A stretch of DNA of 64,000 nucleotides from Microbacterium invictum (GCF_014197265.1 NZ_JACIFH010000001.1:620001-684000), one strand, 5' to 3'; positions 43,910-53,338 are shown, counted from the stretch's first letter. Numbers and translations: made by a program. Notes: generated from the sequence alone by a model not told the origin.

Positions 43910-43929
43910 ACCTGAATCAGATCTCAGGT
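43910..43929. promoter_or_regulatory. Inverted repeat at the predicted start of the Liv-type operon
   Basis: ACCTGA (43910-43915) and TCAGGT (43924-43929) are perfect inverted arms separated by 8 nt containing AGATC. The position, over the predicted transcription start, suits a repressor such as the TetR protein encoded at 50218. Confidence 0.42.
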
Positions 43930-43956
43930 TTGCTTCCAATGGTGAAAGGCATTCAC

Positions 43957-45159
43957 ATGCGAGTTACGAAGAAGTTGCTCTTGGGCTCCGTGGTCGCCAC
44001 GGCCGCCCTCGTCCTGGCGGCGTGCGCGCCGGCGGCCGAGACGCCCGGTGGTGCTCCGGCCGGCGACGAGGGCCCCGCGGAGGTCACCGTCGGCGTCATC
44101 ACGAGTGAGACCGGTCCGCTGGCCGGCTACGGTGCGCAGTACCTCGACGGCTTCCGCGCCGGCCTGGACTACGCCACCGACGGCACGAACGAGGTCGACG
44201 GCACGAAGATCACCATCGACTACCGCGACGACGCGGGCGACCCCGACACGGCCGTCACCATCGCGAAGGAGCTCATCGGCGACGGGGTGCAGATCCTCGC
44301 CGGCAGCGCCTCTTCGGGCGTCGCCCTCGCCGTGGCCGAGCAGGCCGGTCAGAATCAAGTGCTGTTCCTGTCGGGTCCCGCCGCGGCCGATGCGATCACC
44401 GGCATCAACGACTACACGTTCCGCACCGGCCGCCAGTCCGCGCAGGACGTGGCGACTTCGGGCACGTTCGTGGATGACATCGACGGCAAGAAGGTCACGG
44501 TGTTCGCGCAGAACAACGCGTTCGGGCAGGGCAACGAGGCGGCCGTCCAGGCGATCCTCGGTGCGAAGGGCGCCGAGGTCGACAGTGTGCTGGTCGCCGA
44601 GGACGTCACCGAGTTCACGACCTTCGCGCAGCAGGTGCTCGCAGGCTCGCCCGACCTCGTCTTCGTCGCGTGGGCCGGTGCCACCTCCGGTGCGATGTGG
44701 CAGGCGATGAGCCAGCAAGGCGTCCTCGACGAGATCCCCGTGGTGACCGGTCTCGGCGACGCGGTCACCTTCGGTGCGTATGGTGAGGCTTCGGAGCAGA
44801 TCAGCTTCCTGAACCACTACTTCCCGGGCGCCCCCGACAACGACGTGAACGACGCGATGGTGGAGGCGGTCGAAGCCGCCGGTGGCACCCCCGACCTGTT
44901 CACGCCGGATGGATTCAATGCCGCGCTCATGCTGGTGCATGCCATCGAAGAGGGTGCAGGGGACGTGGATGCCATGGTCGCCGCGCTCGAGGGATACTCG
45001 TTCGACGGGCCGAAGGGCACGACGACCGTCCGCGCCGGTGACCACGCGCTCATCCAGGAGATGTACCAGGTGAAGCTCGTCGCCGACGGCGACTCGTTCA
45101 TCCCCGAACTGGTCGCCACGGTCCCGGCCGACGAGGTCGCGCCGGCCGAAGCCGAGTAG
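43957..45159 (+). CDS. Branched-chain amino acid-type ABC transporter substrate-binding lipoprotein
   Basis: A 400-residue periplasmic-binding lipoprotein of the LivK type. The signal peptide MRVTKKLLLGSVVATAALVL ends in LAACAP, lipid-accepting Cys at about 28. The mature domain starts EVTVGVITSETGPLAGYG, with GVQILAGSASSGVALAVAEQ, characteristic of this family. Ligands include amino acids, amides and aromatic or short-chain acids. I chose the ATG at 43957 with AAAGG 7 nt upstream over the ATG at 43939. The Liv ABC genes and catabolic enzymes downstream suggest an organic acid ligand. Confidence 0.9.
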   Translation: MRVTKKLLLGSVVATAALVLAACAPAAETPGGAPAGDEGPAEVTVGVITSETGPLAGYGAQYLDGFRAGLDYATDGTNEVDGTKITIDYRDDAGDPDTAVTIAKELIGDGVQILAGSASSGVALAVAEQAGQNQVLFLSGPAAADAITGINDYTFRTGRQSAQDVATSGTFVDDIDGKKVTVFAQNNAFGQGNEAAVQAILGAKGAEVDSVLVAEDVTEFTTFAQQVLAGSPDLVFVAWAGATSGAMWQAMSQQGVLDEIPVVTGLGDAVTFGAYGEASEQISFLNHYFPGAPDNDVNDAMVEAVEAAGGTPDLFTPDGFNAALMLVHAIEEGAGDVDAMVAALEGYSFDGPKGTTTVRAGDHALIQEMYQVKLVADGDSFIPELVATVPADEVAPAEAE

Positions 45160-45177
45160 GCGGGAGACTCGCACACG

Positions 45178-45942
45178 ATGAGCAACTCAGCCCCGTCCGC
45201 GCTCGCGATCAAAGGCCTCGGCCTGCAGATCGGCGGCGCCACCATCCTGAAGGATGTCGACCTCGACATCGCGCCCGGCTCACTGGTCGGCGTGATCGGC
45301 CCCAACGGTGCCGGAAAGACCACGCTGTTCAACGTGGTCTCCGGCATCCTGCGGCCCACCGCCGGGAGCATCCTGATGAACGGAACGGACATCACCCGTT
45401 CGTCGGTGCCCCACCGGGCCCGGGCGGGGCTGGGTCGCACATTCCAGACGTCGAGTCTGTTCCCCAGGCTCAGCGTCCTCGAGAACGTCCGCCTCGCGGC
45501 GCAGGTCACCCTCGGCGGCAACTACTCGCTGTTGAAGTTCCCTCGCAGATCGGATGCCGCGACCGCGCTCGCGCTGGAGAAGCTGGTGCTCGTCGGGCTC
45601 GGCCACAAGCTCGAGACCCCCGCCGGCGACATCTCGCACGGTGACAAGCGCAAGCTCGAGATCGCCGTGCTGCTGGCCACCGACGCGTCCATCGTGCTGC
45701 TGGACGAGCCCATGGCCGGCGTGGCCTCCGGCGATGTGGCCGGCCTCGTCGAGAACATCCGCGACATGCAGCGCGTCAACAACTGCACGGTGCTCATGGT
45801 CGAACACCACATCGAGGTGCTCATGGGCCTGGTCGACAAGGTCGCGGTCATGTACGCCGGCTCCATCATCGCGTTCGACTCGCCCCAGAACATCATGGCC
45901 AACCCGCTCGTCCAGAGCGCCTACCTCGGGACAGCCGCATGA
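45178..45942 (+). CDS. livG: Liv-type ABC transporter ATP-binding protein (LivG)
   Basis: A 254-residue ATPase. Walker A is GVIGPNGAGKTTLFNVVSG near 39-53. LGRTFQTSSLFPRLSVLENV is typical of LivG. The signature region reads ISHGDKRKLEIAVLLATDASIVLLDEPMAGV, where SHGD replaces the common SYGE. It pairs with LivF, starting the coupled ATGA chain of the operon. Confidence 0.93.
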   Translation: MSNSAPSALAIKGLGLQIGGATILKDVDLDIAPGSLVGVIGPNGAGKTTLFNVVSGILRPTAGSILMNGTDITRSSVPHRARAGLGRTFQTSSLFPRLSVLENVRLAAQVTLGGNYSLLKFPRRSDAATALALEKLVLVGLGHKLETPAGDISHGDKRKLEIAVLLATDASIVLLDEPMAGVASGDVAGLVENIRDMQRVNNCTVLMVEHHIEVLMGLVDKVAVMYAGSIIAFDSPQNIMANPLVQSAYLGTAA

Positions 45943-46652
45943 CCGCCGCCCCCATCCTCACCGTCCGGCACCTCTCCGCGTCGATCGCCGGCCAGCAGGT
46001 CGTCGAGGACGTCACCTTCGACGTCCCCGCCACCGGCATCACCGCCGTCCTCGGCCGCAACGGCGTGGGCAAGACGTCCACGATCCGGGGGATCCTCGGC
46101 CTTATCCAGCGCCGCGGCGCCGTGACGCTCGCCGGTGAGCGCATCGACGGGCTGCCCACGCACAAGATCGTGCAGCGCGGGGTCGGCTACGTGCCCGAAG
46201 ACCGCGAGGTCTTCGCGAAGCTCACCGTGGCGGAGAACCTGGCGATGGCCGAGCGCACGAAGAACCCGCGCCGCGAGTTCGTGGCCGCGCTCTTCCCCGA
46301 TCTGGTGGCCCGGCGCGCCCAGATGGCCGGTACTCTCTCGGGCGGCCAGCAGCAGATGGTCTCGGTCGCCCGAGCCCTGCTCAACGACAACGCGATCCTG
46401 CTGGTCGACGAGCCCACGAAGGGACTCGCGCCGAAGATCGTCGGAGAGGTCGCGGAGGCGTTGGCCGAGGCATCGAAGCTCGTCCCCATCCTGCTCGTCG
46501 AGCAGAACCTCGAGGTCGTCCGCCAGCTCGCCGACGACGCGATCGTGATCGCGGGCGGACGCGTCGTCCATACCGGGAAGGCGACCGACATCCTCGATGA
46601 CAACGCGCTGACCACACGGCTGCTCGGCGTGAGTGCGGAGGCGGTGGCATGA
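45939..46652 (+). CDS. livF: Liv-type ABC transporter ATP-binding protein (LivF)
   Basis: A 237-residue ATPase with Walker A LGRNGVGKTSTIRGILG, GVGYVPEDREVFAKLTVAENL and the signature LSGGQQQMVSVARALL followed by Walker B ILLVDEPTKGLAP. The ATG overlaps livG and its stop overlaps livH (ATGA). It energises uptake together with LivG. Confidence 0.94.
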   Translation: MTAAPILTVRHLSASIAGQQVVEDVTFDVPATGITAVLGRNGVGKTSTIRGILGLIQRRGAVTLAGERIDGLPTHKIVQRGVGYVPEDREVFAKLTVAENLAMAERTKNPRREFVAALFPDLVARRAQMAGTLSGGQQQMVSVARALLNDNAILLVDEPTKGLAPKIVGEVAEALAEASKLVPILLVEQNLEVVRQLADDAIVIAGGRVVHTGKATDILDDNALTTRLLGVSAEAVA

Positions 46653-47524
46653 GCAGTCTCGTCCTGATCCTCCTCACCGGCATCGGTCTCGGTGCGCTCT
46701 ACTTCCTGGTCGCCTCCGGCCTCAGCCTCATCTACGGCCTGATGCACGTGCTGAACTTCGCCCACGGGGCGTTCCTCACACTCAGCGCCTTCATCGGCTG
46801 GCAGGTCGCGCAGGCGCTCGGCACCGCATCGTGGGGCTCGTTCCTCGTGTCGATCCTCGTCGGCGCCGGGGTGGGCGCGGTGTTCGCCACACTCACCGAA
46901 CTGGTGCTCATCCGGCCCCTGTACGAACGGCACATCGAGCAGGTGCTCGTCACCGTCGGACTCTCGTTCGCCGCCATCGCACTGTTCGAGGGCATCTGGG
47001 GAACGGACACGATCAACATCTCCGGTCCGCCGTGGCTGAGCGGCTACACCGAGGTCCTCGGCGCCCGTATCCCCAACACCTACTGGGTGCTGATGATCGC
47101 CGCCGGACTCGTGCTGGCCGCCCTCGTACTGTTCCTGCAGAAGACCCGCTACGGCATGATCATCCGAGCGGGCGTGGAGAACCGGTCGATGGTGACCGCC
47201 CTGGGCATCGACGTCCGCCGCAGCTTCACGCTCGTGTTCGCCATCGGTGGTGCGGCGGCCGGCATCGGCGGCGTGCTCGCGATGCACTACTCCACCTTCG
47301 TCTCCGCCCACCTGGGGTCGGGGCTGCTGATCTTCGCGTTCATCGTGACCGTCATCGGCGGGCTCGGATCGCTGACCGGCGCGGCGATCGCCTCGGTCCT
47401 GGTCGCGGTGCTGCAGCAGTTCGCGAACTTCTACCTGGAGGGCACCGGCGACTTCATCGTCGTCGCACTGCTCGCGGTCGTCCTGCTGGTGCGGCCCCGC
47501 GGTCTGATGGGAAGGGCAGCATGA
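46649..47524 (+). CDS. livH: Liv-type ABC transporter permease (LivH)
   Basis: A 291-residue integral membrane protein with about eight hydrophobic helices. ALYFLVASGLSLIYGLMHVLNFAHG at the N-terminus is the LivH signature. GLGSLTGAAIASVLVA marks the C-terminal EAA-like loop. It overlaps livF and livM by four bases each. Confidence 0.94.
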   Translation: MSSLVLILLTGIGLGALYFLVASGLSLIYGLMHVLNFAHGAFLTLSAFIGWQVAQALGTASWGSFLVSILVGAGVGAVFATLTELVLIRPLYERHIEQVLVTVGLSFAAIALFEGIWGTDTINISGPPWLSGYTEVLGARIPNTYWVLMIAAGLVLAALVLFLQKTRYGMIIRAGVENRSMVTALGIDVRRSFTLVFAIGGAAAGIGGVLAMHYSTFVSAHLGSGLLIFAFIVTVIGGLGSLTGAAIASVLVAVLQQFANFYLEGTGDFIVVALLAVVLLVRPRGLMGRAA

Positions 47525-48672
47525 CCGTCACCACTGGAGTCCCCGCGCTCGTCCCCGGTCGTAAGGGCGCGTACCTGCCGTTCGCGGCCGGCGCGGTCCT
47601 CGTCATCGTCATGGCCGTACTGCCGCTGCTCAACATCCAGATCCCCGGCGTCCTGCCCGGCCCCACCTACACGCCGGGCACGCTCGCGCTGCTGTCGCTG
47701 TGCATGGTGTTCGCCGCCGTCGCGCTGTCGTACAACCTGCTGCTCGGCACCGCCGGCATGCTGTCCTTCGGGCACGCGCTGTACTTCGGGGCCGGTGCCT
47801 ACGGCCTGGGCATCGGTCTCAAGTACCTCGGCGTGCCGCTGTTCCCGGGCGTGTTCATCGCGCTGATCGGCGGGCTGCTCATCGCGCTGATGACCGGTGC
47901 CGTTGCGATGCGCGTCGCCGGCATCCCGTTCGCCATGGTCACGCTCGCCTTCGCGCAGGCCGGCTCGGTGCTCGTGCGTCGCAACCAGCAGATCACCGGC
48001 GGCGAGGAGGGCATGCGCCTGCCGACCGACCAGGTGCCCGACTGGCTCGTCGGCGTCGTCAACACCCGCAACCTGTACTGGTTCACGCTGGTCGTGCTGG
48101 TCGTGGTGTACCTCGTCGTCCTGTGGGTCGATCGCTCGCGGCTCGGGCACCTCGCCGAAGCGACCCGTGAGAACGAACTGCGCGTCCGGGTGCTCGGGAT
48201 GAGCCCGTACGCCGCCAAGCTCGTGGTGTTCCTCGTCGCGGCCGGGTGCGCGTCACTGTCGGGCATCGCCTACATGCTGCTCCAGTCCGGCACCCAGCCG
48301 AGCGCCGTGGGCGCCGATCTCACCATCACCGTCCTGGTCATGGTGGTCCTCGGTGGCGTCGGGTTCCGCTGGGGTGCCATCTTGGGTGGCGTGCTGTACA
48401 CCATCCTCGACCAGCGGCTGACGGTCCTCGCCCGCTCCGAGTGGATCGCCGGGCTCCCGGACGTCTTGCGCATCCCGCTGTCTGAGCCGCTGTTCCTGCT
48501 GGGCGTACTGTTCATCCTCGTGGTCATGTTCCTGCCCGGCGGCATCGCCGGAACCGTGGACGCCGCGATCCGGCGTCGCCGTGGCGAGCGCACGCGCACG
48601 CAGCTGCGCCGGCTCGACGACGCGGAGGATGCCGGAGCGGGCGCACCCGAGCAGGCCGAGGTTCGGGTATGA
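47521..48672 (+). CDS. livM: Liv-type ABC transporter permease (LivM)
   Basis: A 383-residue partner permease. NLLLGTAGMLSFGHALYFGAGAYG and GVGFRWGAILGGVLYTI are LivM landmarks. A basic, then acidic C-terminal tail of about 35 residues (RRRRGERTRTQ...) extends past the last helix. The stop overlaps the acyl-CoA synthetase gene by four bases, linking import to ligand activation. Confidence 0.93.
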   Translation: MTVTTGVPALVPGRKGAYLPFAAGAVLVIVMAVLPLLNIQIPGVLPGPTYTPGTLALLSLCMVFAAVALSYNLLLGTAGMLSFGHALYFGAGAYGLGIGLKYLGVPLFPGVFIALIGGLLIALMTGAVAMRVAGIPFAMVTLAFAQAGSVLVRRNQQITGGEEGMRLPTDQVPDWLVGVVNTRNLYWFTLVVLVVVYLVVLWVDRSRLGHLAEATRENELRVRVLGMSPYAAKLVVFLVAAGCASLSGIAYMLLQSGTQPSAVGADLTITVLVMVVLGGVGFRWGAILGGVLYTILDQRLTVLARSEWIAGLPDVLRIPLSEPLFLLGVLFILVVMFLPGGIAGTVDAAIRRRRGERTRTQLRRLDDAEDAGAGAPEQAEVRV

Positions 48673-50231
48673 CCGGATTCGAGACGGCAGACGGGGCGCA
48701 CACGATCGGTCGCTGGCTGCACGACCGGGCACTCCACGACGGTGACCGGCTTGCGATCGACGACCGCGGAGTGACGATCGACTACGCCGGGCTCGACCGC
48801 CGCGTGCAGGGTCTCGCGAACCGGCTCCGCGCCGCCGGCTACGGCCCGGGCGATCGCATCGCCACCGTCTCGGGCAACTCGATCGATCACGTCGTGGCGT
48901 TCTTCGCCTGCGCCCGCGCGGGCATCGCGCTCGTGCCGCTGTCGTGGCGACTCACCGCGCAGGAGCTGGCCGGCGTGATCGAGCGGACCCGTGCCGGCGC
49001 CGTGCTCATCGAGGACGAGTACGTGGGCCTCGCGGCCGACGCGCTGCGACGCATCGCGGACTGCCCTCCCACCGCGGCACTGGGGACGACCGGCGTGGAG
49101 GCGGCGGTGCCCGCCCGCCGCGGCGCACCCGCCCCGCAGCGCGGTGTGCGCGACGAGGATCCGCTGCTGGTGATCTTCACCTCGGGCAGCGAGGCCGAGC
49201 CCAAGGGCGTCGTGCTCACCCACGCGAACTGCTTCTGGAACAACCTGGCCCTCGCCGGCGCTGTGCCGCTGACCGCCGATGACGTCGTCCTGGCGATGCT
49301 GCCGCAGTTCCACATCGCGGCCTGGAACGTGCAGCCGCTGCTGGCGTGGTCTGTCGGGGCGACCGTCGTGCTCGAACGCTCGTTCCAGCCCCACCGCATC
49401 CTGCAGCTGATCGCAGAGCGCGGCGTGACGGCGATGATGGGCGTGCCCACGCAGTACCGCCTGCTCGCCGACGACCCGCACTTCTCGCCCGAGGCCGTCC
49501 GCACGCTGCGCGCCGCCGTCGTGGGCGGTGCGACCATGCCCGCCGAGCTGGCCCGTCAGTGGATGGATGCCGGTGTCCCGCTGTCACAGGGGTACGGTCT
49601 CACCGAGGCCGCACCCAACGTGCTGTCGCTGTCCGCGGACGAAGCCCTCCGGCATCCGGGAGCCGTCGGGCGCCCCTACCCCCACGTCGATGTCTGCGTC
49701 GTCGACCCGGCGTCGGAGTTGCCGCTCGAAGGCCCCGCGACCGGCGAACTGTGGGTGCGCGGGCCGAGTGTGTTCGCCGGATACCTCGACGACGCTGCGG
49801 CGACAGCGCGCGCCATGTCGGACGGATGGCTGCGCACCGGTGACATCGTGCACCGCGACTCCGACGGCGTGTTCACCGTCGTCGACCGCATGAAGGACAT
49901 CTACATCTCCGGCGGCGAGAACGTCGCCCCCGCCGAAGTCGAGCGCGCCCTGTGCCGGCACCCGCTCATCGCCGAGGCGGCCGTGGTCGGCGTGCCCGAT
50001 CCGGTGTGGGGCGAGCGCGGGGTCGCCTTCGTGGTGATCGCCCCCGACGCCGCTCTGGGCGAGGACGAGGTCGTCACCCATGCCCGTGCCGAGCTGGCCG
50101 GCTTCAAGGTCCCGGTGCGCGTCTGCGTCGTCGACGAGCTCCCGCGCTCGTCGATCGAGAAAGTCGCCCGCGCACGACTGCGCGAACGCGCCACCATGCT
50201 TGTGAAGGAGGACGCCCATGAGCTCCGTTGA
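48669..50231 (+). CDS. AMP-dependent acyl-CoA synthetase/ligase
   Basis: A 520-residue ANL-superfamily enzyme. The P-loop is IFTSGSEAEPKGVVLTH, and other core motifs are QGYGLTEAAPNV, DGWLRTGDIVHRD and KDIYISGGENVAPAEVE. The C-terminal Lys lies in PRSSIEKVARARL, with Glu where Gly is usual. It activates a carboxylic acid to its CoA thioester through an acyl-AMP. Coupling to LivM suggests the imported ligand or its product is its substrate. Chain length cannot be inferred. Confidence 0.9.
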   Translation: MTGFETADGAHTIGRWLHDRALHDGDRLAIDDRGVTIDYAGLDRRVQGLANRLRAAGYGPGDRIATVSGNSIDHVVAFFACARAGIALVPLSWRLTAQELAGVIERTRAGAVLIEDEYVGLAADALRRIADCPPTAALGTTGVEAAVPARRGAPAPQRGVRDEDPLLVIFTSGSEAEPKGVVLTHANCFWNNLALAGAVPLTADDVVLAMLPQFHIAAWNVQPLLAWSVGATVVLERSFQPHRILQLIAERGVTAMMGVPTQYRLLADDPHFSPEAVRTLRAAVVGGATMPAELARQWMDAGVPLSQGYGLTEAAPNVLSLSADEALRHPGAVGRPYPHVDVCVVDPASELPLEGPATGELWVRGPSVFAGYLDDAAATARAMSDGWLRTGDIVHRDSDGVFTVVDRMKDIYISGGENVAPAEVERALCRHPLIAEAAVVGVPDPVWGERGVAFVVIAPDAALGEDEVVTHARAELAGFKVPVRVCVVDELPRSSIEKVARARLRERATMLVKEDAHELR

Positions 50232-50904
50232 TCACGTCGACACGTACGAGCCGCCCGCCGTGCTGTCCACGAGCGGCAAGCCGCTCACCCATCGCGGAGA
50301 GGCGACTCGCCGCAAGCTCCTCGAAGCGGCCGAGTCCGTCTTCGCCGGCTACGGATACCACGAGGCCTCGATCGTCAAGATCACCGAGCACGCCGGCATC
50401 GGCCTCGGGACCTTCTATCTGTACTTCGACGGCAAGCAGCAGATCTTCGAAGAGCTCGTGGTCGATCTGAACCGTCGCGTGCGCCACTCGATGGCCGAGG
50501 CGATGGCCGGTGCCGCGAACCGCATCGAGGCCGAGCGCGCAGGCTTCGAGGGGTTCTTCCGCTTCACCGCCGCGCATCCGGCGCTGTACCGCGTCGTCCG
50601 CGAGGCCGAGTTCGTGTCGCCTGCCACGCTGCGGCTGCACTACACCCGCATCGTCGAAGGCTACGAGGCGGGCCTGCGCGCCGCCCAGGCCGGCGGCGAC
50701 GTCGACGCGGCGCTCGACCCGGAAGTCACCGCCTGGGCACTGATGGGCGCCGGTGAACTCATCGGCATGCGCTACCTGCTGTGGGAGCGCGACGCCGACG
50801 GCAACCCGCCGGCGGTCATGCCCGATGCCGTCATCGACGAGATGATGCGCTTCATCCGCAATGCGCTGGCTGTGCGCGTGAACAAGGGAGCAGGCGATGC
50901 CTGA
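50218..50904 (+). CDS. TetR family transcriptional regulator
   Basis: A 228-residue repressor with the HTH near residues 22-70 (TRRKLLEAAESVFAGYGYHE, then ASIVKITEHAGIGLGTFYLYF). The long ligand domain has FVSPATLRLHYTRIVEGYEAGL. AAGGAGG precedes the ATG at 50218, which lies 14 bp inside the ligase gene. It likely controls this operon and may bind the inverted repeat at 43910-43929. Its ligand could be an acyl-CoA, as with other TetRs in CoA-ligase clusters. Confidence 0.92.
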   Translation: MSSVDHVDTYEPPAVLSTSGKPLTHRGEATRRKLLEAAESVFAGYGYHEASIVKITEHAGIGLGTFYLYFDGKQQIFEELVVDLNRRVRHSMAEAMAGAANRIEAERAGFEGFFRFTAAHPALYRVVREAEFVSPATLRLHYTRIVEGYEAGLRAAQAGGDVDAALDPEVTAWALMGAGELIGMRYLLWERDADGNPPAVMPDAVIDEMMRFIRNALAVRVNKGAGDA

Positions 50905-51649
50905 ACAGGATCTGGCCGGCAAGCGGGCCCTCATCACCGGGGCCGGCAGCGGCATCGGCCTCGCCTGCGCGCGGGAGTTCTCCGGTCGCGGCGCGCACGT
51001 CATCGTCGCGGATGTGAACAGCGACGCCGCGGGGGCTGCGGCCGCCGAGGTCGGGGGAGAAGCGTGGGTCGTCGACCTGTCCGACACCGCAGAGCAGGAA
51101 GACCTCGAGCTCGACGTCGACATCCTCGTCAACAACGCCGGCATCCAGTCCGTGGCTCCCATCGACGAGTTCGACCCGGAACGATTCCGCTTCATGCACC
51201 GGCTGATGGTCGAGTCGCCCTTCCTGCTCATCCGCGCGTCGCTCCCGAAGATGTACGAGCGGGGCTGGGGCCGCATCATCAACGTCTCCAGCGCCCACGG
51301 GCTGCGGGCGAGCGCCTTCAAGGTGGCCTACGTGTCGGCCAAGCACGCGCTGGAGGGCATGTCGAAGGTGGCCGCGCTCGAGGGTGGGCCGCACGGCGTG
51401 ACGAGTAACTGCATCAACCCCGCCTATGTGCGCACCCCCCTCGTCGAGAAGCAGATCGCCGACCAGGCGAAGATCCACGGCATCGGCCCCGATGAGGTGG
51501 TCGAGAAGATCATGCTGACAGAGTCGGCCATTCCGCGACTCGTCGAGGCCGAAGAGGTGGCCTCGCTCGCGGGCTGGCTGGCCTCGGCGCACTCGGCGAT
51601 GGTCACGGGCGGCAGCTACACGATGGACGGCGGGTGGACGGCGCGATGA
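50897..51649 (+). CDS. 3-hydroxybutyrate dehydrogenase (SDR family)
   Basis: A 250-residue short-chain dehydrogenase that oxidises (R)-3-hydroxybutyrate to acetoacetate with NAD+. It has the cofactor loop ITGAGSGIGLACA, NNAGIQ, the catalytic Ser in NVSSAHGL and YVSAKHA for Tyr and Lys. NCINPAYVRTPLVEKQIADQA and VTGGSYTMDGGWTAR match BdhA proteins closely. Start overlaps tetR by 8 bp and the stop overlaps the hydrolase (ATGA). Confidence 0.92.
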   Translation: MPEQDLAGKRALITGAGSGIGLACAREFSGRGAHVIVADVNSDAAGAAAAEVGGEAWVVDLSDTAEQEDLELDVDILVNNAGIQSVAPIDEFDPERFRFMHRLMVESPFLLIRASLPKMYERGWGRIINVSSAHGLRASAFKVAYVSAKHALEGMSKVAALEGGPHGVTSNCINPAYVRTPLVEKQIADQAKIHGIGPDEVVEKIMLTESAIPRLVEAEEVASLAGWLASAHSAMVTGGSYTMDGGWTAR

Positions 51650-52548
51650 TCGATCGATATCGCACGGTCGACGTCGCCGTGCCCGGGGGAGCGCTGCGTG
51701 TCGGCGTGTGGGACGGCCCGGAGACGGATGTCGCCGCGCCCACGGTCGTGCTCGTGCACGGCGTCACGGCCTCGCACCTCGCGTGGCAGCTCGTCGCCGA
51801 TGCGCTGCCCGGCATGCGCGTGGTCGCGCCGGACCTGCGCGGTCGCGGTCGCAGCAACGACCTGACCGGGCACGCCGGTATGGCGCAGCACGCCGACGAC
51901 CTCGCCGCAGTCTTCGCCGCGCTGGATATCGGTCCGACGGTCGTCGTGGGTCACTCCATGGGCGCGTTCGCATCGCTCGTGTTCGCGCACCGGCATCCAC
52001 AGCTCGTGAGCAGGCTCCTCCTCGTCGACGGGGGGCTGCCCCTGGCCGCACCGGAGGGACTCAGCCCGGCGGCGCTGGTGGCCGCGATACTCGGCCCGAC
52101 CGCGGCCCGCCTCGACATGCGGTTCGCCGGCGAAGCCGACTACCTCGACTTCTGGCGCGCGCATCCCGCATTCACCGCCGACTGGAGCGACGAGCTCGAG
52201 CGGTACCTGGCGTACGACCTCGTGCCTGCCGGCACCGGATACCGGCCGGCGACGAGCCTGCAGACCGTCGAGGAGGACACGGTCGATCTCAACGGCGGGA
52301 CGGCGCTCCTGGGCGCCCTGGCGGCGATCGAGCAGCATTCGGTCGAGTTCGTCACGGTTCCCCGCGGGCTTCAGAACGAGGCGCCGGGACTCTACCCGCC
52401 CGCCCACCTCGAGACGCTGCTGGCGACCTACCCCTCCGTCAGCCACGAGCGGTGGGACGGGTTCAACCACTACACCGTCGTGATGGGCGCCGAGGGTGCC
52501 CAGCGTGTCGCGGCACTCATCGCCCGGCAGTTCACCGCTGTGGGCTGA
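51646..52548 (+). CDS. Alpha/beta hydrolase
   Basis: A 300-residue hydrolase with the oxyanion region VVLVHGVTASHLAW, nucleophile Ser in VVVGHSMGAFASL, and the catalytic His in WDGFNHYTVVM; Asp/Glu acid not assigned. No signal peptide, so cytoplasmic. It may hydrolyse an ester that releases hydroxybutyrate or another imported compound. Enol-lactonase or C-C hydrolase activity cannot be ruled out. The 3' end overlaps the iclR-type gene by 17 bp, in convergent orientation. Confidence 0.85.
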   Translation: MIDRYRTVDVAVPGGALRVGVWDGPETDVAAPTVVLVHGVTASHLAWQLVADALPGMRVVAPDLRGRGRSNDLTGHAGMAQHADDLAAVFAALDIGPTVVVGHSMGAFASLVFAHRHPQLVSRLLLVDGGLPLAAPEGLSPAALVAAILGPTAARLDMRFAGEADYLDFWRAHPAFTADWSDELERYLAYDLVPAGTGYRPATSLQTVEEDTVDLNGGTALLGALAAIEQHSVEFVTVPRGLQNEAPGLYPPAHLETLLATYPSVSHERWDGFNHYTVVMGAEGAQRVAALIARQFTAVG

Positions 52549-53338
52549 GCCGCCGGCGCGCCGACGCGATGCGAGTGGTGAGCTGGTGGGCGTGCGCCAA
52601 CAGCGTGCGACCGAGTGCCGGCAGGCGATCGGGACCGAATCGGAACTGCACGCCGGTGAGGCTCAGCGCCCACTCCGGCCGGCCCTGCTGGTCGAACACC
52701 GCCGCACCCATGCCCCAGCTGCCCTCGACGATGAGACCGGGGTTGACCGCATAGCCACGGTCACGCGTCTCCGCCAGGCGGGTGCGAAGCGCGCCCGCAT
52801 CGTGGGCAGCTCCCCAGTTCGACGTGATCTCGGGATGCCGGTCGAGATAGGCGTCCACCTCGCCTCCGGGCAGGAACGACAGGATCGCGAGCCCCGCCGA
52901 GGCCACCCCCAGCGGAAAGCGCACGCCCTCGCTCAGCACGAAAGAACGGATGGGGAACGCACCCTCCTCCCGATAGAGGCAGACCGTCTCGTCGCCCCGG
53001 CGCACCGACAGGAAGGCACTCTCCTCGGTCTTGACGGCGAGCGACCGCACGATATCGCGCGCGAGCTGCGTGACGTCATAGCGCGCGGCGGCGACGGAGC
53101 CCATGAGGAACAGCTCGGGGCCGGGCAGCCAGCGCGCCGTACGGTCGTCCTGGTCTACGAGCCCCTCCGCGCGCAGGGCGGACAGCAGCCGGTGCGTCGT
53201 CGAGCGCGACAGGCCGGCGTCGCGGGCGAGCTCCTGCACGCCGCGGCCCTGTTCGCCCCCGGCCGTCACCAGTCGCAGCAGCGACGCGGCCCGCGCGATC
53301 GCCTGTGCGCCCGGCACGGACACGGTGGGGGATTCCAT
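52532..53338 (-). CDS. IclR family transcriptional regulator
   Basis: A 268-residue regulator. The winged HTH at about 8-75 holds GVQELARDAGLSRSTTHRLLSALRAEGLV, and the effector domain follows with VCLYREEGAFPIRSFV and PLGVASAGLAILSFL. TAGTGT at 53346-53351 (minus) ends 7 nt before the ATG. It is divergent from the CoA-transferase operon across 125 bp, so it probably controls scoA-scoB-thiolase and itself. IclR regulators commonly govern beta-ketoadipate and ketone body genes. Confidence 0.91.
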   Translation of the reverse strand: MESPTVSVPGAQAIARAASLLRLVTAGGEQGRGVQELARDAGLSRSTTHRLLSALRAEGLVDQDDRTARWLPGPELFLMGSVAAARYDVTQLARDIVRSLAVKTEESAFLSVRRGDETVCLYREEGAFPIRSFVLSEGVRFPLGVASAGLAILSFLPGGEVDAYLDRHPEITSNWGAAHDAGALRTRLAETRDRGYAVNPGLIVEGSWGMGAAVFDQQGRPEWALSLTGVQFRFGPDRLPALGRTLLAHAHQLTTRIASARRRLSPQR

